From positions 1 through 19,052 of the forward strand of contig JBHJOG010000099.1 of assembly GCA_050329975.1 (NCBI GenBank): 19,052 bases of DNA. The letters are read 5' to 3'. The notes beneath the pieces were generated by a model. That model saw only the letters and a program-made list of their open reading frames with translations. It searched no databases and had not been told where the DNA came from. The stretch's first letter is position 1; the number at the start of each line of letters is the position of its first letter. This stretch comes from CALKHQ01 sp050329975. GTDB taxonomy: Bacteria > Pseudomonadota > Alphaproteobacteria > CALKHQ01. The position numbers and the translations under genes were made by a program. Shown in pieces: positions 1 to 5,941 of this stretch.

Positions 1-402
1 AAGCTGTACGGGACCGCACCCGAGGCTGCCAAAGGCCGCTACAGCCCTGCAGAGTGCGTCGGCGCTCGCAAGCAGCCGGTGGAAGGCAAGCCCGATCCGC
101 GCCACGTCAGCACGTCCTATGTGGAGCGGCAGAACCTCACGATGCGGATGAGCATGCGCCGGTTTACCCGGTTGACGAATGCGTTCTCAAAGAAGCTGGA
201 GAACCACATTCACATGCTGTCGCTGTACTTCGTCCACTACAACTTCTGCCGGGTGCACAAGACGCTTCGCATGTCGCCCGCGATGGCGGCCGGCGTGACG
301 GATACGTTACGAGATGTTGAATGGATCGTTGAGTTGATAGATGCTCGTGCGGCACAACCCGGGCGCCGTGGCCCGTATAAGAAGCGAAGCGGCCCCAACT
401 GA
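1..402 (+). CDS. IS transposase, 3' part (5' end outside window)
   Basis: The frame is open from the first base to a TGA at 400-402, so only about the last 133 codons are present. The protein contains STSYVERQNLTMRMSMRR followed by FVHYNFCRVHKTL. This is the C-terminal signature of DDE transposases usually annotated as IS1-like in alphaproteobacteria: the E of VERQ is a candidate for the last catalytic acid, and the HYNFCRVHKTLRMSPAMAAG stretch follows it. The basic tail (GRRGPYKKRSG) is typical. The upstream DDE domain and left inverted repeat cannot be seen, so it is unclear whether the element is intact. The family assignment comes from remembered sequence similarity. Confidence 0.8.
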   Translation, partial: KLYGTAPEAAKGRYSPAECVGARKQPVEGKPDPRHVSTSYVERQNLTMRMSMRRFTRLTNAFSKKLENHIHMLSLYFVHYNFCRVHKTLRMSPAMAAGVTDTLRDVEWIVELIDARAAQPGRRGPYKKRSGPN

Positions 403-414
403 GTTGGGGCCGCT
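388..414 (+). terminator. Perfect hairpin spanning the transposase stop codon
   Basis: GCGGCCCCAAC (389-399) pairs perfectly with GTTGGGGCCGC (403-413), and an extra A-T pair at 388/414 gives 12 bp. The loop is exactly the TGA stop codon. No T tract follows, so it could be a terminator, an element-end structure, or a barrier to transcription entering from outside. The structure is seen directly; the function is inferred. Confidence 0.6.
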
Positions 415-419
415 GCAGA

Positions 420-467
420 TCAGTAGCCGTTGTCGGTTTCGAAGACGTTAGTGAGATTCACTCTCAT
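420..467 (-). CDS. 15-residue ORF with strong ribosome binding site
   Basis: On the minus strand an ATG (467-465) opens MRVNLTNVFETDNGY and stops at TGA (422-420). AAGGAGG (483-477) lies 9 bases upstream of the ATG, an excellent Shine-Dalgarno match at workable spacing and stronger than that of most genes in the window. The peptide has no signal sequence and matches no family I recognise. Two readings are possible: a genuine short or leader peptide, or the first codons of a longer gene cut off by insertion of the neighbouring transposon, whose right end must lie close to the stop. The surrounding 150 bp is more AT-rich than the core of the window. Confidence 0.4.
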   Translation of the reverse strand: MRVNLTNVFETDNGY

Positions 468-560
468 ACGGTTTCGCCTCCTTCGTTCTCAGTTTTAGAT
501 GCGGTTCAACTCCTTACGATTCAATCAAGATCAACCAATTTTGTTCCGCGGGGTGTGATA

Positions 561-1091
561 ATGTTCACGCTGGAAGTGCCCCACGCTATCCTCATCGGTG
601 CTGCTTTGGCAACCGCCGGATGGCTCTATACCGCCAGACGGGGGAGGACCCTCGCTCGAAAGCAGCATACGATCAACATCATGCTAAAGGGCAATTTCGA
701 TGAGCGCCTGAGGTCGGCGCACAAGCAAATCGCGGACCATATTCGAGCCCACACCACGTTTCCTGAGCCGAAGGCACCCGAGTTCCAGGCTCTCCTTCCC
801 GATCTGCGCCTGATCCTCAACCACTACGAGTTCATTGCGGCGGGGATAAGGCGCGGAGATGTTGATGAGAGGCTGGTGATCGATGCCGAAAGAGGGACCA
901 TTCTCAGCCTCTTCGAGAAATCCGAGACGTATATCTTTTCCACGCGCACAAACCGGCGAAACCAAGCGCTCTATGAGCATCTAGAATGGCTGCACGTTCG
1001 GTGGGAGAAATCACCACCAGTGCGTGTGGTATGCGCCTGTGAGTGGTTCAAGGGCTCACCGTTCTATGGCCGCCGGAATGCCGTCCGCTAA
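561..1091 (+). CDS. DUF4760 domain-containing membrane-anchored protein
   Basis: The 176-residue product begins with one hydrophobic segment (roughly residues 6-22, containing ILIGAALATAGWLYTA), followed by a basic stretch (RRGRTLARKQ) and a soluble alpha-helical domain. The segments GNFDERLRSAHKQIADHI, LNHYEFIAAGIRRGDVDERL and YEHLEWLHVRWE are typical of DUF4760, a family of unknown function common in accessory regions of proteobacteria. ATG 561 is preferred over an in-frame GTG at 555 because GGGG at 550-553 can serve as a weak ribosome binding site. The last 25 or so residues after HVRWEKSPP do not look like the family and may be read through foreign DNA. G+C is visibly lower than in the genes beyond 1650, consistent with acquisition. 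Confidence 0.75.
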   Translation: MFTLEVPHAILIGAALATAGWLYTARRGRTLARKQHTINIMLKGNFDERLRSAHKQIADHIRAHTTFPEPKAPEFQALLPDLRLILNHYEFIAAGIRRGDVDERLVIDAERGTILSLFEKSETYIFSTRTNRRNQALYEHLEWLHVRWEKSPPVRVVCACEWFKGSPFYGRRNAVR

Positions 1092-1161
1092 TTTCAAACT
1101 GAGACACTACCGCGGACGGCCTCGGCTGGCGCCGGATAGCGGGCCGGTGCAGACTGCGCGC

Positions 1162-1240
1162 ATGGCGTACCCAAGACTGAGCATCGTGCTGGCGTCCGGC
1201 GCCCGCATCGGACCGGGCAAGACCCGGTTACTGGAAAGCA
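1162..1240 (+). pseudogene. ModE-like regulator, N-terminal fragment
   Basis: An ATG at 1162 opens MAYPRLSIVLASGARIGPGK, then TRLLESIR. The SGARIGPGK..LLE.I pattern is the start of the winged-helix domain of ModE-type molybdate-responsive regulators. After about 26 codons the similarity ends and the DNA changes into a TauE/SafE exporter gene in another frame. Only the very start of the helix-turn-helix remains, so no function is expected. The match is from memory and short, hence moderate confidence. Confidence 0.5.
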
Positions 1241-1554
1241 TCCGGCGGCGAAGTGATCATCCCGACCCTGCTGTTCGGCTTTGGCGCTCCGATCAAGGCG
1301 GCAGGCTCCCCAGCCTGCTGGTCAGCCTGCCGACGGTTGCCGTCGGCCTGGCCCGGCACGTCCGGCTCGGCGCGCTGGACCGCCCCGTCCTGCGGACCGT
1401 GGTCGTGCCGATGGCGCTCGGCTCCGTGCTTGGTGCCGCGGCCGGCGGACTGATGGTGGGACTGGTGCCGCCGGCTCCGCTGAAGGTGGCGCTGGGGCTC
1501 GTCCTCGTCTGGTCCGCCTGGCGCACGTTCCGCCACGTCCGCCCGACGGCCTAG
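1241..1554 (+). pseudogene. TauE/SafE (TSUP) exporter, truncated and frameshifted
   Basis: From 1244 the +2 frame reads GGEVIIPTLLFGFGAPIKAAGS, the conserved GGE and IPTL region of TSUP sulfite/anion exporters. Near 1309-1311 the coding sequence moves to the +1 frame and continues SLLVSLPTVAVGLARHVRL, then several hydrophobic helices ending ...LVLVWSAWRTFRHVRPTA and a TAG. Two C residues lie where a full alanine or similar codon is expected, which fits a one-base deletion. The first helices before GGE are missing and replaced by the ModE-like fragment. This is a dead remnant of about 100 codons. Confidence 0.75.
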
Positions 1555-1601
1555 ATCAAACTGCTTCAAACCGGACTCGGTTTGAAGCAGGTAATTTGAT
1601 C
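1554..1601. repeat. Long palindrome downstream of exporter remnant
   Basis: CTGCTTCAAACCG (1561-1573) pairs perfectly with CGGTTTGAAGCAG (1578-1590) around a GACT loop. GATCAAA (1554-1560) and TTTGATC (1595-1601) extend it to a 20-bp stem with a GTAA bulge. It could be a bidirectional terminator or one half of a REP-like intergenic element with its neighbour at 1615. Confidence 0.65.
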
Positions 1602-1614
1602 GAGTTCAAAGAGT

Positions 1615-1656
1615 TAGAGCAACTTATCCGCGTCCATTCGGACGCGGGTTGCTCTA
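1615..1656. repeat. Long palindrome containing the dctM stop codon
   Basis: TAGAGCAAC (1615-1623) pairs with GTTGCTCTA (1648-1656), and inside it CCGCGTCC (1628-1635) pairs with GGACGCGG (1640-1647) around an ATTC loop; TTAT (1624-1627) is unpaired. The outer arm includes the TAG of dctM (1656-1654, minus strand). No T run follows on either strand, so a dispersed palindromic element is as likely as a simple terminator. Confidence 0.65.
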
Positions 1657-2949
1657 GCCGGTGTAGCCGAACATCCGCGGCAGCCAGAGCACCACATCCG
1701 GCACCAGCACCATCACCAGCAGCGCCGCGATCAGCACCCCGATGAACGGCCAGATCTCGCGGATGATCGCGCCCAGCGGGATGCCGGTGACGCCGTTGAT
1801 CAGGAACAGCAGCACCCCGTAGGGCGGGGTGATCAGGCCGATCATCATGTTGACGATGATGACCACCCCGAAATGCACCGGATCGATCCCGACCGCGCGC
1901 ACCGACGGCATCAGCAGCGGCACCAGCACCAGCAGCATGGTGGTCGCGTCGAGGAAGCAACCGAACAGCAGGAACAGCACGTTGACGATCAGCAGGAAGG
2001 CGAGCGGCGACAGCCCGAGGTCGGTCAACAGGCCGGCGAGCGCGCCGGGCACCTGCTCGGCGGCCACAACGTAGTTGAACAGGAAGGCGCCGGCGATAAT
2101 CAGCGTGATGGCCGCGGTCGATCGGGTCGAGCTGACCAGGATTGTGAACAGACCCTTCGCATCGAGCGCGCGATAGAGCACCATCGCCAGCAGCAAGGCA
2201 TAGGCGGCAGCGATCGAGGCGGCCTCGGTCGGGGTGGTCGCCCCGCCGTAGATGCCGCCGAGCAGGATGACCGGCAGCAGCAGCGCCGGGAAGGCCTGGA
2301 CTACGGTCCCGCTGCGCGAGCGGACCTGCGAAACCTCCTCGACCGGGAACTTGCGGCGGCGGGCGGCGACGGCGACCAGCCCCATCATCACCGCCGCCAT
2401 CATCAGGCCCGGCAGGATGCCGCCGAGGAACAGGAAGCCGACCGACGTCCCGGAGACCAGCGCATAGAGCACCATCGGGATCGACGGCGGAATGATCGGG
2501 CCGATGGTCGCCGAGGCGGCGGTGACCGCGGCGGCGAAGCCGGGCGGATAGCGGCCGTCGCGGCGCATCATGTCGATCAGCACCTTGCCGATGCCGGCGG
2601 CGTCGGCGAGCGCGCTGCCGCTCATGCCCGAGAAGATCAGGCTGGCGACGATGTTGACCTGAGCCAGCCCGCCGCGCACCCGGCCGACCAGCAGCAGGCA
2701 GAAGCGCAGAAGCCGGTCGCTGATGCTGCCGGCGTTCATCACCTCGGCGGCGAAGATGAACAGCGGCACCGCCAGCAGCACGAAGCTATCGAACAGGCGC
2801 TGCGCGCTCTGCTCCGCCAGGTTGTCCAGGCTGACGCCGGCGAGCAGGAAGTAGCCGATGCTTGCCGCCATCATCGCGTGCGCGATCGGCAGCCCAATCG
2901 CGGCCAGTCCCAGGAATCCGCCGATGGTCAGCAGGAATTCCGCGCTCAC
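1654..2949 (-). CDS. dctM: TRAP transporter large permease (DctM)
   Basis: The 431-residue, strongly hydrophobic protein has the usual DctM length. It starts SAEFLLTIGGFLGLAAIGLPIAHA and carries GSALADAAGIGKVLIDMM, the PIIPPSIPMVLYALVSG loop and IGLITPPYGVLLFLING, all hallmarks of the ion-coupled large subunit of tripartite transporters. It should form the inner-membrane translocation path driven by the sodium or proton gradient. The start is a GTG (2949-2947) whose upstream GAGG lies almost against it, so initiation probably depends on coupling to dctQ, whose stop is only 7 bp upstream. It is the last gene of the dctP-dctQ-dctM operon. Confidence 0.95.
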   Translation of the reverse strand: MSAEFLLTIGGFLGLAAIGLPIAHAMMAASIGYFLLAGVSLDNLAEQSAQRLFDSFVLLAVPLFIFAAEVMNAGSISDRLLRFCLLLVGRVRGGLAQVNIVASLIFSGMSGSALADAAGIGKVLIDMMRRDGRYPPGFAAAVTAASATIGPIIPPSIPMVLYALVSGTSVGFLFLGGILPGLMMAAVMMGLVAVAARRRKFPVEEVSQVRSRSGTVVQAFPALLLPVILLGGIYGGATTPTEAASIAAAYALLLAMVLYRALDAKGLFTILVSSTRSTAAITLIIAGAFLFNYVVAAEQVPGALAGLLTDLGLSPLAFLLIVNVLFLLFGCFLDATTMLLVLVPLLMPSVRAVGIDPVHFGVVIIVNMMIGLITPPYGVLLFLINGVTGIPLGAIIREIWPFIGVLIAALLVMVLVPDVVLWLPRMFGYTG

Positions 2950-2956
2950 CCTCGGT

Positions 2957-3469
2957 TCAACCCTGCGCGCGGTCTGCGGCCGGCCCCCGGCCGAGCGCGC
3001 CGACCGTCCAGGCGCCGTAGCGCAGGATCGTCGCCACCAGGAACACCGGGAACAGGCCGTAGACGGTCAGGTAGCTGACGCGCATCACCGGCGTGCTCTT
3101 GCCCGCCATGAACGCCACATAGTCCACCGTGCCCGGCAACGCGGTGGCGAAGGCGGCGATCAGGACGACGGCGGCGATCAGGCCCAGCAGCCGGCGGACC
3201 CGCGGGGAAACGACGTCCCGCACCAGCGAGAAGACGATGTGGTCACGCTCCCTGGCCATGAAGGCCGCGCCCCAGAACACGATCGCGACATAGAGGATGC
3301 CGCACATCTCGATCGTCCAGCCCAGCGGCTCGCCGACCAGGTAGCGCATGACGATCTGCGCCAGGAAGGTCAGGAACATGGCGGCGAACATCAGGGCGCC
3401 GAGGGCGTTGGCGCCCAGCGACGCCGCGGCGATCGCCCGGCGCCCGATCACGATCGGGAAAGGGCGCAT
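2957..3469 (-). CDS. dctQ: TRAP transporter small permease (DctQ)
   Basis: The 170-residue protein has four predicted membrane segments: around ANALGALMFAAMFLTFLAQI, ILYVAIVFWGAAFMA, LIAAVVLIAAFATAL and TVYGLFPVFLVATI. QIVMRYLVGEPLGWTIEMCG is the conserved motif of the DctQ family. It partners DctM in the membrane and receives substrate-loaded DctP. The ATG at 3469 has only a weak purine-rich upstream sequence (CGAGAC). It lies 53 bp after dctP and 7 bp before dctM, so one transcript is likely, with a hairpin separating dctP from the two permease genes. Confidence 0.92.
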   Translation of the reverse strand: MRPFPIVIGRRAIAAASLGANALGALMFAAMFLTFLAQIVMRYLVGEPLGWTIEMCGILYVAIVFWGAAFMARERDHIVFSLVRDVVSPRVRRLLGLIAAVVLIAAFATALPGTVDYVAFMAGKSTPVMRVSYLTVYGLFPVFLVATILRYGAWTVGALGRGPAADRAQG

Positions 3470-3479
3470 GTCTCGAGCC

Positions 3480-3511
3480 GACGGCCGGCGCCGGGGATGC
3501 GCGCGGCCGTC
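3480..3511 (-). other. Intercistronic stem-loop between dctP and dctQ
   Basis: GACGGCCG (3480-3487) pairs with CGGCCGTC (3504-3511), and GCGC (3488-3491) with GCGC (3499-3502), leaving a 7-base loop and one bulged G. It sits just after the dctP stop within the operon. Such hairpins often protect the upstream message or attenuate transcription so that binding protein is made in excess of permease; that role is inferred. Confidence 0.5.
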
Positions 3512-3522
3512 ACCCGCCCCGC

Positions 3523-4545
3523 CTACTCGACGGCGTTGATGCGGTCGAGCAAACCTTCGGGCCAGTCGCTGGAGTACTCGGACTCCAGGTACATCTGCTG
3601 CACATGGCTGCGGAAGGCGTCCACGTCGGGCGTGGTGATGGTCAGCCCGTGCTCCTCGAAGAAGGCCAGCAACTGGGCTTCCTGGCGGATCCGGTTCTGG
3701 TTGTTGAACTGGATCGCGGCCGCCGCGGCCTCCCGAACCAGTTCCTGCTGCTCGGGCTCGAGCCCATCCCAGAAGTCGCCGCCGAAGGCGAAGAAGACGC
3801 CGTCGACCAGATGGCCGGTCAGCACGATCTGGTTGGTCACCTCGTAGAAGCCTGCGGCCAGGTTGGTCGGCAGCGGGTTGTCCTGGCCGTCGATGGCGCC
3901 GGTCTGCAGCCCGGTGTAGATCTCGCCGAACGCCAGCGGCGTCGGGTTGGCGCCGAGCGCGCTGCCCAGGAACAGCCAGGTGTCGGACCCCGGCATGCGC
4001 AGGTTCAGACCGGCGAGGTCGGCCGGAGTCTGCACGTCACGGACGTCGCGCAGGTTCAGCTGGCGGGTACCGAGATAAGCGACATCCAGGATCTGGATGC
4101 CCATCACGTCCCGGACCGCCGCGAAATACTCCTGGCCGACGTCGCTCTGGAACACCGCCTGCTGGTGGTCGGGGTCGCGGATCAGGTAGCCGGCGGTGAA
4201 GATGGAGTATTCCGGCAGCTCCTTGGCGATGTCCTGGGCGGAGATCAGCGCCACCTCCAGGTTGCCGCGCTGCATCGCCGCCGGCTCGGTCCCCTGCGCG
4301 AACAGGGTCGCGTTCAGGTGGACCTGGACGTCGAACTGCCCGGATGCCGATCGCTCCAGCCATTCCTTGAAGATCGACAGCATCTCGGCATGCCAGTCGC
4401 CGGGCACGGCCGGGGTCGAGATCCGGATCGTCACCGGGTCCTGGGCCAGCGCGGCCGTGCCGGCGCCGAGCGTGAACGCACCGGCTGCCGACGCGCCGAC
4501 GAGCGCTGCCGCCAACGCACCGCGCAGCTGCTTCATATGGGTCAT
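3523..4545 (-). CDS. dctP: TRAP transporter solute-binding protein (DctP)
   Basis: The 340-residue product starts with a clear Sec signal peptide, with a probable cut after ALA at residue 34, and is a DctP-family periplasmic receptor. The conserved arginine that normally salt-bridges the ligand carboxylate is visible in LNLRMPGSDTW (R183), and QDNPLP (221-226) is the usual hinge/ligand motif. LRDVRDVQTPADLAG precedes the arginine as in the family. GGGAGGA sits 6-7 bases before ATG 4545, which decides this start over an internal ATG at 4536. First gene of the dctPQM operon, with its own promoter upstream. The ligand is probably an organic or sugar acid; the adjacent aldolase gene hints at a keto-deoxy acid or related compound, but the sequence does not fix it. 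Confidence 0.95.
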   Translation of the reverse strand: MTHMKQLRGALAAALVGASAAGAFTLGAGTAALAQDPVTIRISTPAVPGDWHAEMLSIFKEWLERSASGQFDVQVHLNATLFAQGTEPAAMQRGNLEVALISAQDIAKELPEYSIFTAGYLIRDPDHQQAVFQSDVGQEYFAAVRDVMGIQILDVAYLGTRQLNLRDVRDVQTPADLAGLNLRMPGSDTWLFLGSALGANPTPLAFGEIYTGLQTGAIDGQDNPLPTNLAAGFYEVTNQIVLTGHLVDGVFFAFGGDFWDGLEPEQQELVREAAAAAIQFNNQNRIRQEAQLLAFFEEHGLTITTPDVDAFRSHVQQMYLESEYSSDWPEGLLDRINAVE

Positions 4546-4616
4546 GGACCGTCCTCCCGGTTATTGTTCGTTCCTGGGACAGGATGATGGCATCCGGGCG
4601 GCCGGCCATCAACCAG

Positions 4617-4645
4617 ATTTTATCACTGACATGTCAGTTGGACAA
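4617..4645 (-). promoter_or_regulatory. Sigma-70-like promoter for dctPQM
   Basis: Read on the minus strand: -35 TTGTCC (4645-4640), a 17-base spacer, and -10 TAAAAT (4622-4617, five of six consensus bases). It lies about 72 bases upstream of the dctP ATG. It is the best promoter-like pair I could find in this intergenic region. Confidence 0.6.
4625..4638. promoter_or_regulatory. Perfect 14-bp palindromic operator
   Basis: ACTGACATGTCAGT is its own reverse complement. It falls entirely inside the -35/-10 spacer of the dctP promoter and 54 bp upstream of the aldolase start, so a bound dimer would block RNA polymerase on the dctP side and could also affect the divergent gene. Its size and symmetry fit a GntR/FadR-type repressor site (inference); no such regulator is encoded in the window. 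Confidence 0.6.
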
Positions 4646-4691
4646 AGTATAGGATGCCGCCGCAAGACACGGAGCAGGAAGCAGGGCGGAC

Positions 4692-5594
4692 ATGAGTCTC
4701 CTCGATGAGCCACGCTGGGCCTTTGTGGCGCTGGCGACCCCCGTCGCCGCGGCGCCAGACGGCGCGCTCGAGCCCGACATCGGCCGGATGGCCGCGCTGG
4801 CGTCCGACGTGCTGGCCGGCGGCTGCAACGGCATCGTGCCGTTCGGCACCACCGGCGAAGGTCCGGCCTTCTCGGTGGCCCAGCGGATCGAGGCGGTGGA
4901 GGGCCTGGTGGCCGCCGGCATACCGGCGGCGAAGATGATCGTCGGGATCGGCGCCACCGCGCTGGCCGATGCCGTGGCGCTTGCCCGGCACGCCGTCGCG
5001 CTCGGCTGCCCGGTGCTGGCCCCCCCTCCCTTCTTCCTACGGGAAGGCGACGGGCCGGGGATCGTGAAGGCGATCGGCCGCCTGATCGCGCAGGTGGCCC
5101 GGCCGGAGTTGCGCGTGCTGCTCTACAACATTCCCCAGGTCAGCGGCTTCCCGATTCCGGTCCCCAGCATGCTGGCGCTGGCGGCGGCGCATCCGGGCGT
5201 CGTCGTCGGGGTGAAGGACAGCTGCCCGGACTGGGGCCCGGTGGAGGCCACCGTGCGCGGCCGCGGCCCGCTGCTGGTGGCGGTCGGGGTGGAGGAGTTC
5301 ATCCAGCCGGCGATGGCGCTCGGCGGCTGCGGCACGATTTGCGGACTGGCCAACCTGACGCCGCGGACAGCCGCCCGGGTCGTCGCGGGCGACGCCGAAG
5401 CGGCGGCCGGAATCGCTGACCTGGCCGCCGCCTTCGGCGAGCGGTCGTTCCTGCCCACCCTGAAGGCGACGCTGGCCAGCCTGCGCGGCGATGACGCATG
5501 GCGCCATCCGATGCCGCCGATCGAACCGCTCGATGATGCCGAAGTCAGCCATATCGCGGAGATCGCCCTGAGGCTCGAGGCTCAGGGCCGATAG
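4692..5594 (+). CDS. Dihydrodipicolinate synthase/N-acetylneuraminate lyase family aldolase
   Basis: The 300-residue protein has the full class I aldolase active site of the DapA/NanA family: GTTGEG (52-57) for the substrate carboxylate, Y145 in LLYNIPQVSG, and the Schiff-base lysine K175 in VVGVKDS. It would cleave or form a carbon-carbon bond next to pyruvate or a similar 2-keto acid in the cytoplasm. Housekeeping DapA is unlikely because the gene is divergent from a TRAP transporter and shares its regulatory region; a catabolic role on the imported compound is more plausible. Family members include KDG aldolase-type, 4-hydroxy-2-oxoglutarate-type and sialic acid lyases, which cannot be told apart here. 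ATG 4692 follows AGGGCGGAC. Confidence 0.9.
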   Translation: MSLLDEPRWAFVALATPVAAAPDGALEPDIGRMAALASDVLAGGCNGIVPFGTTGEGPAFSVAQRIEAVEGLVAAGIPAAKMIVGIGATALADAVALARHAVALGCPVLAPPPFFLREGDGPGIVKAIGRLIAQVARPELRVLLYNIPQVSGFPIPVPSMLALAAAHPGVVVGVKDSCPDWGPVEATVRGRGPLLVAVGVEEFIQPAMALGGCGTICGLANLTPRTAARVVAGDAEAAAGIADLAAAFGERSFLPTLKATLASLRGDDAWRHPMPPIEPLDDAEVSHIAEIALRLEAQGR

Positions 5595-5606
5595 AAGGAC
5601 GATGCG

Positions 5607-5624
5607 GTCCGCCGACCGGCGGAC
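5607..5624. terminator. Hairpin between convergent aldolase and lipoprotein genes
   Basis: GTCCGCC (5607-5613) pairs with GGCGGAC (5618-5624) around a GACC loop, 12 bases after the aldolase stop and 15 bases beyond the stop of the convergent lipoprotein gene. No T tract follows. A bidirectional terminator is the natural reading. Confidence 0.45.
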
Positions 5625-5638
5625 GGCGGACCCGAAGC

Positions 5639-5779
5639 CTAGTTGACGGCGTCCTCGATCGCCTCGCCGCTGTCTTGCGCATCGCGGCCGACGCCGCGGA
5701 TGGTGTTGTCGCACGCGGCCGCGGTCAGGCCGAACAGCGCCAGCATCATCCAAAGTCCAATTGTCCGCACCGTTGTCAT
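5639..5779 (-). CDS. Entericidin-like small lipoprotein
   Basis: A 46-residue product starts MTTVRTIGLWMMLALFGL and has a lipobox LTAAAC with the lipidated cysteine at C23. The mature part is about 24 residues (DNTIRGVGRDAQDSGEAI...). The NTIRGVGRD..D.GEAI pattern is that of the entericidin EcnA/EcnB family, which are small bacteriolytic or envelope-stress lipoproteins. AGGAGAG lies 5 bases before the ATG, a good ribosome binding site. It is transcribed alone, divergent from the lipid kinase and convergent with the aldolase. Confidence 0.8.
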   Translation of the reverse strand: MTTVRTIGLWMMLALFGLTAAACDNTIRGVGRDAQDSGEAIEDAVN

Positions 5780-5941
5780 TGCATCTCTCCTCTTCCTGGC
5801 GCATCTGCGCCTATGCGGACCCGCATCGTACCGATCGCCTCCGGATACGCGGTTGTCAGAGCCTTGGGCTGGCGGTCCGTCCTGAAGGGAACGCTTCAGG
5901 TGGGGAAGCGTTCCAGCTTGTGGGGTGCCGCTTTGGAAAAC

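Noticed and set aside
1873..3078. Long open frame of about 400 codons antisense to dctM and dctQ
   Set aside because: Low-complexity Arg/Gln/Asp-rich product typical of a high-G+C antisense shadow; the dctM and dctQ frames carry clear family motifs.
5675..5941. Upstream extension of the lipid kinase by 89 codons
   Set aside because: It overlaps the lipoprotein gene on the other strand, lacks family-like sequence, and the shorter start gives the usual length.
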